DNA of 31,727 nucleotides from assembly GCA_945897695.1 (NCBI GenBank), contig CAMDGW010000002.1:1-31727 (forward strand), given 5' to 3'. Of the stretch, positions 1 to 8,094 are shown piece after piece. The notes below the pieces were generated by a model. It saw only the letters and a list, made by a program, of their open reading frames with translations. It was not told the DNA's origin and made no database searches. Origin of the DNA: Pseudobacteriovorax antillogorgiicola (GTDB lineage: Bacteria; Bdellovibrionota_B; Oligoflexia; Oligoflexales; RGVZ01). The position numbers were made by a program, and so were the translations under genes. The stretch's first letter is position 1; each line of letters starts with the position of its first letter.

Positions 1-81
1 GTCCTAGAACCCACGTGTGGCTCGTATCGGGAATTTTGGCGTCAAACTCCTACTGAATTCAAAAAAAGCACTGAAGTTTAA
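1..81 (+). CDS. possible C-terminal tail of a truncated ORF, AraC-like (partial)
   Basis: Frame 1 is open from the window edge to a TAA at 79-81. It ends in residues resembling the last helix of an AraC/XylS DNA-binding domain (SYREFWRQTPTEFKKS; compare the usual TPxEFR ending). The match is short and lacks the residues that normally lie between the helix and the TP motif. It may therefore be chance, or a decayed gene end. The next gene, on the opposite strand, is a complete AraC-family regulator, which makes a second regulator here plausible but unproven. Confidence 0.3.
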   Translation, partial: VLEPTCGSYREFWRQTPTEFKKSTEV

Positions 82-115
82 AATTCAAGGAATGATTTAC
101 CCGTGCGAGCCATCT

Positions 116-175
116 GCCTCATGAAATTAAAGCCTTTTTTATCGATTGATTGATCCCAAAATCATGAGGCTTTTT
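116..175. terminator. possible bidirectional terminator (9-bp inverted repeat)
   Basis: GCCTCATGA (116-124) is exactly complementary to TCATGAGGC (162-170), and a T-run follows at 171-175. A second pairing, AAAGCCT (129-135) with AGGCTTT (167-173), uses the T-rich segment on the other side. The loop is long (37 nt) and the right arm overlaps the stop codon of the AraC-type gene, so this is a weak terminator candidate between two convergent units. Confidence 0.3.
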
Positions 176-1223
176 GATTTCGATAGTCGGTCGGGGTCAT
201 TTTAAATTCACCCAGGAAGGCCTTGTTAAAGGGAGCCAGGGATGCAAAGCCAGATTCGAGTGCCAGGGCAAAGACCTTATCTTTAGCCCTTGATGGGTCC
301 TTTAAAAGGCCAGCGACATGCTTAATGCGATATTTATTGACGAAATTGTTGAAGTTCTCAAAGCCCAAGTGCTGGTTAATCAACTGCCTGAGCTGGTGCT
401 CTGGGAGATTCATTTTTGAGGCGACGTCACCAATGGATAACTTCTGGGATAGATAGACTTTTTCATGCTCAAAGAGGTTAAGAAGAGCTTTAACATGTTG
501 GTTTTTTAAGGTTTGTTGCTCATTCTGGATCTTTTCCTGGGCAAGCTGGTGTTCGGGGGATTGGTTAACGCCACCCTCCCGCCCCCAGACAATTTCCCAA
601 AATTCGCGCCGAACAAGTGTAGCGTTTAAGACAAAAAACGTAATCATTAGGGCCGTCGCCTCGACGGCTCGAAGGGGCATTCGATATGACGCGCCCTTAC
701 TGGCAATAGATGTGAATACACCAATGCCAAGGACGTAGCATGCGAGTAACGCGGAAATGATGACGCGCATATTGCGGCGCACAGAAATAAGATCATCACG
801 GTAGTGGCGCCAGAGAGATGCCGCGGCCATAAGTGTCATTAACGTATTTGCTGAAACTAAAAGCGCGGGTAGTGGGGCCGGTAATGGCTGTCCTGCCATT
901 AGAGTCCAAACACAAAGTATGGCCATGACCGCTGCAGAAACAATAAATGGCTTTGGAGAGTCTTCGGGAGCAAAGAATTCACGGGAGGCATTGAATAGTG
1001 CTAAAGGGGTAAGGAGGTTTAAGATAAAGGCTGGCCAAAACAGAGCCGCGTCATTGGGAATTATATAAATAAACAAATAGCACTTCACGGTGGCAAGGAC
1101 TGCTAGGGCCGCCAGAGTTTTTCTTACGTCGCGAAATCGAGACCAGATAATAAAGACCCAGAAGGTCAATAGACCCACGGCTGCGGATTTAAGCGATAGT
1201 GCTAAGTCAGAGATCGGTATCAT
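162..1223 (-). CDS. membrane-anchored AraC-family transcriptional regulator
   Basis: The 353-residue protein has a hydrophobic N-terminal half with about seven predicted membrane segments (roughly residues 7-27, 37-55, 61-77, 93-110, 117-137, 153-172 and 187-204). A charged, probably coiled linker follows (about 222-260), then a C-terminal AraC/XylS-type double helix-turn-helix (about 262-344). The DNA-binding part shows the family pattern: LSIGDVASKMNLPEHQLRQL for the first helix-turn-helix, and ALESGFASLAPFNKAF with a final MTPTDYR for the second. Known regulators of this build sense a signal in or across the membrane and act from it; no ligand can be inferred here. It is transcribed alone, away from the acs region. 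No strong Shine-Dalgarno sequence precedes the ATG at 1223. Target genes are unknown. Confidence 0.85.
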   Translation of the reverse strand: MIPISDLALSLKSAAVGLLTFWVFIIWSRFRDVRKTLAALAVLATVKCYLFIYIIPNDAALFWPAFILNLLTPLALFNASREFFAPEDSPKPFIVSAAVMAILCVWTLMAGQPLPAPLPALLVSANTLMTLMAAASLWRHYRDDLISVRRNMRVIISALLACYVLGIGVFTSIASKGASYRMPLRAVEATALMITFFVLNATLVRREFWEIVWGREGGVNQSPEHQLAQEKIQNEQQTLKNQHVKALLNLFEHEKVYLSQKLSIGDVASKMNLPEHQLRQLINQHLGFENFNNFVNKYRIKHVAGLLKDPSRAKDKVFALALESGFASLAPFNKAFLGEFKMTPTDYRNQKAS

Positions 1224-1685
1224 TTAAACATGTTAACTCTTATCGAATGTTGGTGACAAGTTTTATGGATCCGGTGTAACGGGCTTGAGCGGGAGCTTGC
1301 GGCGATCAAGAAAAAACTAACGGCGTAATCTTTTAGATTTGCGCAATTCACTTCAACGTAAGCGGTAGCGCCTAAATATTTTGCTCGACACTGCTTAATA
1401 AGTCCTTCGGGCATGATTGATATATGGATTTCACGCTAAGGCAGTACTGTGTGTGCTCCATCAATTTGGGGAAGATGGATTTTTGGGCGCCACGAGTAAC
1501 GGCTTTCATATAGATTGGAATTAGAGTCAGATCAGCCCAGGAAAATGCATGGCCAATGGCAAAAGGCGACTCTTTAAATAGCAGTTTATCGTGCAAGAGA
1601 TGCAAATCAGATATTGCCACCGAAACAAGACTGCCATTAACATTGAAGATCCTGAAATATCTGATGACTTCCAGTGGGGGATTGT
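1224..1685. other. gene-poor region with a gene remnant
   Basis: These 462 bases separate the AraC-type regulator (-) from acs (+), whose upstream regions face each other. The only recognisable content is a decayed glutathione S-transferase C-terminal segment on the minus strand (about 1375-1626). A 64-codon minus-strand frame at 1220-1414 resembles nothing I know. I cannot point to a convincing promoter for either flanking gene, although both must start here. Confidence 0.5.
1375..1626 (-). pseudogene. glutathione S-transferase C-terminal domain remnant
   Basis: An open minus-strand frame encodes about 84 residues that match the all-helical C-terminal domain of glutathione S-transferases. 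They include SPFAIGHAFSWADLTLIPI, corresponding to the usual FLxGxxxSxADLxLxP signature, followed by a helix ending KSIFPKLMEH (compare the common PxLxxW). The N-terminal thioredoxin-like domain that binds glutathione is absent. The frame continues upstream only into unrelated residues and over the acs start region, so no credible start codon or ribosome binding site exists. I read it as a remnant of a deleted gene. A short single-domain protein is possible but less likely. Confidence 0.5.
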
Positions 1686-3737
1686 ATGAGCAGCTCAAAG
1701 CAAAAGGGAACAAAAGCCCCTAAAAAATCTCCAGCCCATAAAAAAGTATCCGCCAAGCAAAAAAAATCATCCCTAAAAGAAAAATCTTCTGAAACAGCGA
1801 TCACGAGCATGCTCCATGAGTCACGCGTATTCAACCCTCCAAAGGCTTTAGCTAAAAACGCCCTTATCGGGTCTGAGCAGCAATACAAAAAGATGTGGAA
1901 TGAGTCTGTTAAGAATCCCGATAAATTTTGGGGCAAGCAGGCGAAGGAAAACCTAGAGTGGATCAAACCGTTCAAGAAAGTACTAAACTGGAAACCTCCC
2001 TATGCCAAATGGTTTGAAGATGGAAAGCTGAATGTTTCTGTTAATTGTTTGGATCGCCACTGCCGATCGGAGCGTCGTAATAAGGCTGCATTGATTTGGG
2101 AGGGAGAACCTGGAGATAGCCGCGTTCTGACCTATAACGACCTCCTGCGAGAGGTCTCAAAATGTGCAAATGCATTAAGAGCTTTGGGAGTAAAAGCAGG
2201 TAATCGGGTTGCTATCTATATGCCTATGATTCCTGAAATTACGATTGCCATGCTGGCCTGCACTCGGATTGGAGCGATGCATACCGTGATTTTTGGCGGT
2301 TTCTCAAGCGAAGCCCTTGCAGATCGCTGTAATGATTCACAATCGTCAGTGATTATTACAGCGGATGGAGGTTACCGCAAGGGCTCCTCAGTTCCTCTCA
2401 AAAAAAACGTAGACATGGCACTTGAAAAAACAACCTCCGTGAAAAACGTAATTGTTGTCAAGCGCACTGGAGAAAATGTCTCGATGAAGCAAAATCGGGA
2501 TCACTGGTGGCATGACCTGGTAAATCCACAAAGCGGTATCTGTGAGCCCTACGCTGCCGATTCAGAGCATCCCTTATTTTTACTTTACACCTCAGGAAGT
2601 ACAGGAAAACCTAAGGGTATCCTGCATACCACAGGAGGTTACCTACTTGGTGCTACAGTCTCTTACAAATATGTGTTCGATCTGAAAGAGACTGATACGT
2701 ACTGGTGTACAGCCGACGCTGGATGGGTGACGGGCCACAGCTACATAGTCTATGGACCATTGTCCAATGGCGCCACAACCGTAATGTATGAGGGTGCGCC
2801 AAATTATCCCGACTGGGGGCGCATTTGGAGTATCATCGAAAAACATCATGTTTCTATTCTCTATACGGCACCAACAGCGATAAGGGCCTGCATTCGCGCT
2901 GGTAACGAATGGCCTAAGAAATACAATTTGAAATCTCTTCGTCTACTTGGAAGTGTGGGCGAACCGATCAATCCCGAGGCTTGGATCTGGTATCAGGAAG
3001 TCATTGGTGAAAAACGCTGTCCGATTGTTGATACTTGGTGGCAAACCGAAACTGGTGGAATGATGATCACACCGATTCCCGGTGCGATTCCACAAATTCC
3101 CGGGTCTGCGACCAGACCATTTTTTGGCATTGACGCCGAAATAGTCGATAAAAACGGTAAGCCTGTGCCGCAAGGCGCGGGAGGATTTCTGGTCATCAAA
3201 AAACCTTGGCCGAGCATGCTGCGGACGATCTGGGGCGATGATGAACGTTTTAAGGCAGCCTATTGGTCACAAGTACCTGGCGTTTACTTCACTGGTGACG
3301 GTGCTCGTCAGGATAAGAAAGGCAACTTCTGGATCATGGGTCGTATAGATGACGTCCTTAATGTTTCGGGACATCGTCTAAGCACCATGGAAATTGAAAG
3401 CGCACTTGTCAGCTATGACATTGTGGCTGAGGCGGCAGTTGTCGGACGTCCCGATGATCTCAAAGGAGAAGGCATTGTTTGTTTCGTAACCTTGAAGTCA
3501 GGAACTAAACCTTCACCAGAAATCAAAGAAAAGTTGAGTAAACATGTCGTTGGGCAAATAGGTGCGCTCGCGCGCCCTGATGAAATTCGTTTTGCAGACG
3601 CTCTACCTAAAACTAGATCCGGAAAAATTATGCGACGTCTATTAAGAGACATCGCCGCTGGTAAACAGTCAACTCAGGACACAACTACGCTTGAAGATTT
3701 CAGCGTCCTGGCTTCCTTGCGCCAGGACGAGGATTAA
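1686..3737 (+). CDS. acs: acetyl-CoA synthetase (AMP-forming)
   Basis: Activates acetate to acetyl-AMP and then acetyl-CoA in the cytoplasm. The 683-residue product carries the Acs motifs in order: the ATP-binding loop TSGSTGKPKG (about 301-310), ADAGWVTGHSYIVYGPL, the DTWWQTETGG adenylation motif, YFTGDGARQDKKGNFWIMGR, and PKTRSGKIMRR near the C terminus. The lysine of that last motif (about K647) matches E. coli K609, which acetylation switches off. Relative to E. coli Acs (652 residues) there is an N-terminal extension of about 38 residues rich in Lys, Ser and Ala before the family's normal LHESRVF start. I chose ATG 1686 because GTGGGGG at 1674-1680 gives it a ribosome binding site. An in-frame GTG at 1674 would add four residues. 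It has no operon partner. Confidence 0.95.
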   Translation: MSSSKQKGTKAPKKSPAHKKVSAKQKKSSLKEKSSETAITSMLHESRVFNPPKALAKNALIGSEQQYKKMWNESVKNPDKFWGKQAKENLEWIKPFKKVLNWKPPYAKWFEDGKLNVSVNCLDRHCRSERRNKAALIWEGEPGDSRVLTYNDLLREVSKCANALRALGVKAGNRVAIYMPMIPEITIAMLACTRIGAMHTVIFGGFSSEALADRCNDSQSSVIITADGGYRKGSSVPLKKNVDMALEKTTSVKNVIVVKRTGENVSMKQNRDHWWHDLVNPQSGICEPYAADSEHPLFLLYTSGSTGKPKGILHTTGGYLLGATVSYKYVFDLKETDTYWCTADAGWVTGHSYIVYGPLSNGATTVMYEGAPNYPDWGRIWSIIEKHHVSILYTAPTAIRACIRAGNEWPKKYNLKSLRLLGSVGEPINPEAWIWYQEVIGEKRCPIVDTWWQTETGGMMITPIPGAIPQIPGSATRPFFGIDAEIVDKNGKPVPQGAGGFLVIKKPWPSMLRTIWGDDERFKAAYWSQVPGVYFTGDGARQDKKGNFWIMGRIDDVLNVSGHRLSTMEIESALVSYDIVAEAAVVGRPDDLKGEGIVCFVTLKSGTKPSPEIKEKLSKHVVGQIGALARPDEIRFADALPKTRSGKIMRRLLRDIAAGKQSTQDTTTLEDFSVLASLRQDED

Positions 3738-3744
3738 GACGCGA

Positions 3745-3762
3745 GTCACTTAGGTAAGTGAC
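3745..3762. terminator. hairpin between convergent acs and alcohol dehydrogenase
   Basis: GTCACTTA (3745-3752) and TAAGTGAC (3755-3762) are perfect complements. The hairpin begins 8 bases after the acs stop and includes the stop codon of the opposing dehydrogenase. It can form in both transcripts. No T-run follows on either side, so intrinsic termination is uncertain and the hairpin may instead stabilise 3' ends. Confidence 0.4.
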
Positions 3763-4796
3763 GCCATATCGATCACGAATCGGTACCGCACATCACTGCG
3801 CAACACTCGCTCGTAGGCGTCATTAACTTTGGTGATGGGGATCTTTTCGATCTCGCAGGCTATTTCATGCTTACCGCAAAAATCTAGCATCTCTTGAGTC
3901 TCTTTAATCCCACCAATCAGCGATCCTGCAAGACTTCTGCGCCCCATAATCAATGGAAATGGGTGTATAACCATGCCCTTTTCCGGAACACCAACGAGAA
4001 CCATTTGACCATCGATTTTCAAAAGACCTAAATACGAATTCAAATCAAGGTCAGCGGATACGGTATTAATAATTAAATCAAATGACTTCTGAAGCTTCTT
4101 AAATGTCGTTTCGTCAGAAGTAGCATAGAAGTCCTTTGCCCCCATTCTTAAGCCATCATCCCTCTTCTTTAGAGTTTGGCTTAAAACAGTTACATCAGCA
4201 CCCATGGCACTTGCCAATTTCACACCCATGTGTCCAAGACCACCAAGACCGACGATAGCCACTTTTTTTCCAGGACCACATTTCCAATGGCGAAGAGGCG
4301 AATAAAGAGTAATTCCCGCACAAAGAAGTGGCGCCGCCTTGTCCAAGGGCAAGTTGGCTGGGATTTTTAAAACATAATTTTCATCTACGACAATATGATT
4401 CGAGTAACCGCCGTATGTCGGTGTTTTACCGTCACGCTCAAGTCCGTTGTAGGTCCCGGTCATACCACCATCACAGTATTGCTCTAGCCCCGCTTCGCAA
4501 GATGAACATTTCCTGCATGAGTCTACAAAACATCCGACCCCCACCCGATCACCAACCTTATATTTGCTGACCGCAGATCCAACTTTTGTGACAACTCCTG
4601 CAATCTCATGACCAGGAACCATTGGAAAAATTGAGCCGCCCCATTCATCACGAGCCTGATGAATATCCGAGTGACAGATCCCACAAAACTTGATGTCAAT
4701 TGCAACATCATGAGGACCTGATTCACGTCGCTGAAACGAAAATGGAGCCAACGGTGATTTTGCTGATTTGGCACCATAAGCAAGCGTATTTCTCAT
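3750..4796 (-). CDS. zinc-dependent NAD(P) alcohol dehydrogenase (cinnamyl-alcohol/YahK type)
   Basis: A medium-chain dehydrogenase/reductase of 348 residues, expected to reduce aldehydes or oxidise primary alcohols in the cytoplasm. Catalytic zinc ligands are visible as C38 in FCGICHSDIH, H63 in PGHE and C159. The four structural-zinc cysteines are C94, C97, C100 and C108. The Rossmann loop is GLGGLG at 183-188. The CGICHSD motif and overall length fit the cinnamyl alcohol dehydrogenase-like branch (E. coli YahK), which commonly prefers NADPH; the substrate cannot be read from sequence. AGAGGAG lies about 10 nt before ATG 4796. A 70-nt gap separates it from the methyltransferase gene upstream on the same strand, so co-transcription is possible. 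It converges on acs; a joint role in acetate/acetaldehyde metabolism is speculation. Confidence 0.9.
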   Translation of the reverse strand: MRNTLAYGAKSAKSPLAPFSFQRRESGPHDVAIDIKFCGICHSDIHQARDEWGGSIFPMVPGHEIAGVVTKVGSAVSKYKVGDRVGVGCFVDSCRKCSSCEAGLEQYCDGGMTGTYNGLERDGKTPTYGGYSNHIVVDENYVLKIPANLPLDKAAPLLCAGITLYSPLRHWKCGPGKKVAIVGLGGLGHMGVKLASAMGADVTVLSQTLKKRDDGLRMGAKDFYATSDETTFKKLQKSFDLIINTVSADLDLNSYLGLLKIDGQMVLVGVPEKGMVIHPFPLIMGRRSLAGSLIGGIKETQEMLDFCGKHEIACEIEKIPITKVNDAYERVLRSDVRYRFVIDMASLT

Positions 4797-4849
4797 AAGA
4801 TCATAACTCCTCTTTTGAACCAGGTTTCAGCTCAGAGTTTAGGTTGATT

Positions 4850-4870
4850 ATAAATTTGGGTCAAATTTAT
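4850..4870 (-). terminator. weak AT-only hairpin after the small methyltransferase gene
   Basis: ATAAATTT (4850-4857) pairs with AAATTTAT (4863-4870) around a 5-nt loop, overlapping the stop codon at 4867-4869. The stem has no G-C pairs and no clear T-run, so it may only slow polymerase between this gene and the dehydrogenase. Confidence 0.2.
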
Positions 4871-5592
4871 TTAGTCCGGGTAAAAACCATAATGAAAACA
4901 TCACAACTCTGCCCCTTATGAGGCACCGTCCAGGGCTCTAGACGGTCTATCCACCCATAGCGATTCATGGCATGGACAAATTCCTGGATATACGGACGAC
5001 CTGGATCAGCCACAACACATTGAGCGTCTGGCGTTGCCAACTGAGAAACCATCTTAGCGAATGTTTCCACCAAGGACCGCTCATACAACACGTCACTTGC
5101 AATGATCCATTCAAACTTTTCTGCAAATCCAGGAATGTCATCAGAGGCCACAAATCTCAGGTGGCAAGGCTCATTGTGGCCAACATTCATCTTCAAAAAG
5201 TTAGGAACATTAGGATGATTGTCAACCACAGTACACTTGGCGCCAGACTTCGATGCAATAATTGACGGAACCGCCAAGCCACAGCCGAGCTCCACCATGG
5301 ATTTACCATAGATTTGTCTGAGAATTTTGAGTTGCCCTAAAAATCCAGCGAGAGCGGAGGCCGACGGCCAAATCACACCGAAATAAGGTGCAAGTTTTTC
5401 GATGTCATATTCATCGCGGCCATTTGCCTCCAACCAATGAAAGACCTGATCAATAGCTTTTTCAACATTGGACAAGGTTGTCATTTTTAGGGCTCTGTCC
5501 CCAAGTGGCCAGATTCCAGTCACAAGCTCATATTGAAGCTCTGTAATCGGATGATCCCGCAAAGATGAGGGCAACAACATCTCGACCGGCAT
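4867..5592 (-). CDS. class I SAM-dependent methyltransferase
   Basis: 241 residues with a Rossmann-type SAM-binding site: motif I is VELGCGLAVPSIIASKSGAK, the next strand ends in an acidic residue (CTVVDNHP), and ASDVLYERSLVETF is the motif IV region. The VELGCGxAxPSI pattern and the ASDVLY motif resemble the METTL/nicotinamide N-methyltransferase-like group, several of which methylate protein lysines; the substrate here is unknown. It begins 3 bases after the stop codon of the RlmI-like gene, so the two are almost certainly one transcript, probably with coupled translation because no strong ribosome binding site precedes ATG 5592. A second in-frame ATG lies three codons downstream. The pairing with an rRNA methyltransferase hints at a translation-related target, but that is only context. 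Confidence 0.8.
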   Translation of the reverse strand: MPVEMLLPSSLRDHPITELQYELVTGIWPLGDRALKMTTLSNVEKAIDQVFHWLEANGRDEYDIEKLAPYFGVIWPSASALAGFLGQLKILRQIYGKSMVELGCGLAVPSIIASKSGAKCTVVDNHPNVPNFLKMNVGHNEPCHLRFVASDDIPGFAEKFEWIIASDVLYERSLVETFAKMVSQLATPDAQCVVADPGRPYIQEFVHAMNRYGWIDRLEPWTVPHKGQSCDVFIMVFTRTK

Positions 5593-5595
5593 AAA

Positions 5596-6774
5596 TCACC
5601 AGACACGCGCCCAAACAGCTTTCAGGTATCGACTTTCTGGAACATTCACCAAGTGCGGGTGATCTCCGGCAGCACCACTGACCTTGAAGATCTGGACCTG
5701 ACGTTGCGCCTGGAACGCACCGCGGCGAATGGACTCAAGAAACTCCTCTTCACTGACTAGCCCTGTACAAGAGAAAGTTACAAATAGGCCGCCCGGTTTC
5801 ACAACTTGGATCGCCTGGCGATTCATATCACAATATTTTTTTAGAGCCTGCTCAACGGCTTCTTTGCTACGAGTTTGTTTAGCCGGATCAAGAATCACGG
5901 CATCCCAAGTCTGTTTTTTTGCAGCAGCCTCTCGTAACCACGGAAACAGATCGGCATGAACAAACTTGATGGGCGCGTTATTTAACTTGCCATTCTTCTC
6001 AGCTAACTCGATTACTTCTTCATCAAGATCGAGCCCAGTGACTTCGCTCGCACCGCCCATTGCTTTTGCATAAACCGCAAATCCACCGCTGTTACAGCAA
6101 ATATCCAAAACACGACCACCGCGCGTCATATCTGCTAAGAACTTACGATTGTCACGTTGATCACAGAAAAATCCTGTTTTATGTTTGGAGCCAGGCGCGA
6201 CTCGAAATTTCAAACCATGTTCTTCGATTACCGTTGGTTCCGGTACTTTTGGGCTTCTAATATCGATCGATTCCTGCTTTTGGACATGCTCTTCTGCAAA
6301 GAAGTAAATCGTCGCATTCGGAAAGAATTTTCGCAGAGCAGACTCAATAACTTTGTGGAGGCGGTACATACCGCTTGAAAAGTACTCGATTACCAGCATG
6401 TCGCCAAAACGGTCGATAACAAGGCCGCTTAAGCCATCGGCTTCCGAATGAACCAAGCGGTATGCATTGGTGATTTCATCAAGCTTTAAAAATTCACGGC
6501 GCAACTGCAAGGCGCGACGGAAGCGATCGATAAAGAAATCTTCGTTGATATCTTCAAAACTGTTTTCTGTCAGAATGCGGACGGCAATGCGTGAGTGCCC
6601 ATTGTACAGACCTCTCCCGACCCATGAACCATCTGGATTTACCAGGTCGACGACAGAACCATTCTTGGGACGACTATCTCCCTGCCCGCGCTCCACCATT
6701 TTCTGGAAAACCCAGGGATGGGAGAATTTTTTTGGGGTTTTCATTTTGACGACTGGAAGGGAAACTTCGACCAT
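5596..6774 (-). CDS. rlmI: RlmI-like 23S rRNA (cytosine-C5) methyltransferase
   Basis: 392 residues, the usual length for RlmI/YccW, which methylates C1962 of 23S rRNA using SAM. The N-terminal part (about 1-75) is a PUA RNA-binding domain opening with KKFSHPWVFQKMVERG and continuing VDLVNPDGSWVGRGLYN. The middle includes RLVHSEADGLSGLVIDRFGD, and the SAM-binding motif GRVLDICCNSGGFAVYAKAM sits near residues 219-240. The probable catalytic cysteine is in TFSCTG. One oddity: the family's DPPK motif reads DPAK (ILDPAKQTRSKEAV). AGGAGGA lies 5 bases before ATG 6774. The small methyltransferase follows after 3 bases. The exact target nucleotide is inferred from family membership. Confidence 0.85.
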   Translation of the reverse strand: MVEVSLPVVKMKTPKKFSHPWVFQKMVERGQGDSRPKNGSVVDLVNPDGSWVGRGLYNGHSRIAVRILTENSFEDINEDFFIDRFRRALQLRREFLKLDEITNAYRLVHSEADGLSGLVIDRFGDMLVIEYFSSGMYRLHKVIESALRKFFPNATIYFFAEEHVQKQESIDIRSPKVPEPTVIEEHGLKFRVAPGSKHKTGFFCDQRDNRKFLADMTRGGRVLDICCNSGGFAVYAKAMGGASEVTGLDLDEEVIELAEKNGKLNNAPIKFVHADLFPWLREAAAKKQTWDAVILDPAKQTRSKEAVEQALKKYCDMNRQAIQVVKPGGLFVTFSCTGLVSEEEFLESIRRGAFQAQRQVQIFKVSGAAGDHPHLVNVPESRYLKAVWARVW

Positions 6775-6975
6775 ACTGTCCTCCTTAGGGACTATCTGTT
6801 GTGACTACTGACCGGGAGGGCCCCGTATAGCAAGCAGGACTATTGAATTCAATGTCGAAATGCGCACGTCGCATTAAAATTCTTTAAAAAGCATTGAGAA
6901 TGCATGGAAAAAGCTGTATCACCTGTCCCACATCTAGATTTTGAGCGTCGGAATGCCTGTTGAGGTGGCCAAGCA

Positions 6976-7890
6976 ATGAAACAACTCCCAAAAAAATCAA
7001 ATACTTTCACCAAAAGCACAACGACTTTCAAAAAAGCGGATGACCGTCCGAAATCAGGTGATCGCTTGCCTGAGAAGCCACAAGGACGGCCCCTTAAGCC
7101 CAAGACCGAGGCATCCCATGGCAAGGGTAACGCTGATGAGATTAAACTTTGCGGCTATAACGCCTGCCAACAGGTTCACCTGACACGAGCAGAGGACATC
7201 GTCCGGGTTTATCTGATTGAAAGTCGTCTCGAAGAGTTCTCGGAGCTGGTCAAGTCCTGTGTCAGACGCCGCAAGGCCTATCACGTCGTTACGGTTGAAG
7301 ACATGGAAAAGATCTCTGGCAGTAGCCATCACGAGGGCGTCTGCATCATCGCAAAAAGGCGCCTTCCGCCGAGCTGGGATCAGTTCCTATCGATCATGGA
7401 AGACCGGGGGAATGCAGCCGAACTCGTTATCATTCTTGAGGACGTAGCAAACCCTCATAATGTCGGCGCAATCCTACGCAGTGCAGCTAATTTTGGCTGC
7501 CGATTCGTCCTGCTACCTGGCGAGAAAAATTTTAAGCCCTCAGCGGCGCTCCTCAGAACAGCCGAAGGCGGCGGAGAGATGGTTGAGTTTGTGTCAGCGC
7601 CATCAATAAACGTGATTGCTACTGAGCTTCGCCAACGCGGCTTAACGGTGCTAGGGACTGCCCTCAAGGGTCGAATCAATCTGTATGGTCAAGGGGACAC
7701 AGGAAAGCTGCCATCTCGCCTGGCTGTGATTCTAGGCAACGAATCTCGAGGCCTATCTCAGGAGGCAAAAAAATCTGCTGCTGGGATGATCACCATACCG
7801 GGAACCGGCGCTGTGCAAAGCCTAAACGTCAGTGTGGCGGCCGCTTTAGTCGCAGGTGAATATTTTAGACAGCATCAAACAAGCCGTTAG
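6976..7890 (+). CDS. TrmH/SpoU-family RNA 2'-O-ribose methyltransferase (RlmB-like)
   Basis: 304 residues of the SPOUT class, with the trefoil-knot motifs intact: DVANPHNVGAILRSA (motif 1), LAVILGNESRGLS (motif 2) and IPGTGAVQSLNVSVAAAL (motif 3). Before these lies an L30e-like substrate-binding domain (about 55-125) containing ELVKSCVRRRKAYHVV and SSHHEGVCIIAKRR. The first 50 residues are a disordered Lys/Pro/Thr-rich tail not found in E. coli RlmB. The enzyme should methylate a ribose in 23S rRNA or a tRNA; the two-domain layout favours an RlmB (G2251)-like target. GAGGTGG precedes ATG 6976. It diverges from the rlmI-like gene across about 200 bases and is followed 50 bases later by tRNA-Val, which has its own promoter. 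Confidence 0.85.
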   Translation: MKQLPKKSNTFTKSTTTFKKADDRPKSGDRLPEKPQGRPLKPKTEASHGKGNADEIKLCGYNACQQVHLTRAEDIVRVYLIESRLEEFSELVKSCVRRRKAYHVVTVEDMEKISGSSHHEGVCIIAKRRLPPSWDQFLSIMEDRGNAAELVIILEDVANPHNVGAILRSAANFGCRFVLLPGEKNFKPSAALLRTAEGGGEMVEFVSAPSINVIATELRQRGLTVLGTALKGRINLYGQGDTGKLPSRLAVILGNESRGLSQEAKKSAAGMITIPGTGAVQSLNVSVAAALVAGEYFRQHQTSR

Positions 7891-7894
7891 TTTC

Positions 7895-7924
7895 TTGACA
7901 ATCAAAGGGGGGGCAGTCTATAAC
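7895..7924 (+). promoter_or_regulatory. sigma-70 promoter of tRNA-Val
   Basis: A perfect -35 TTGACA (7895-7900) and a -10 TATAAC (7919-7924) are separated by 18 bases that include a run of seven G. The predicted start, near 7931, lies about 10 bases before the mature 5' end of tRNA-Val. The -35 box begins 4 bases after the stop codon of the upstream methyltransferase gene. Confidence 0.8.
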
Positions 7925-7940
7925 CCTTCCCTAGCCTTTT

Positions 7941-8017
7941 GCGGGTATAGCTCAGTTGGTTAGAGCGCCACGTTGACATCGTGGAGGTCCGCTGTTCGAG
8001 TCAGCGTACCCGCACCA
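7941..8017 (+). tRNA. tRNA-Val(GAC)
   Basis: A complete cloverleaf with acceptor stem GCGGGTA/TACCCGC. The D arm contains AGCTCAGTTGGTTAGAGC. The anticodon stem CCACG/CGTGG encloses loop TTGACAT, giving anticodon GAC for GUC/GUU valine codons. The T arm contains GTTCGAGTC. The discriminator is A and the CCA is encoded at 8015-8017. It is a single-gene unit with its own promoter. Confidence 0.97.
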
Positions 8018-8056
8018 TTATTATTGCAAATTTAGCCTTATTGAATATTTAGCCCC

Positions 8057-8094
8057 TTAGGCAAGCTCCTTGAAATATGACTTGCCCTGCCTAA
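8057..8094 (+). terminator. possible imperfect hairpin downstream of tRNA-Val
   Basis: GGCAAG (8060-8065) pairs with CTTGCC (8081-8086), and the outer TTAGGC (8057-8062) can pair with GCCTAA (8089-8094), either as an alternative or as an extension with a bulge. There is no T-run, and the same bases include a candidate -35 box for the next gene, so a termination role is doubtful. Confidence 0.2.

Noticed and set aside
1220..1414. 64-codon minus-strand frame between the AraC-type gene and the GST remnant
   Set aside because: No recognisable domain, no ribosome binding site, composition like noncoding DNA.
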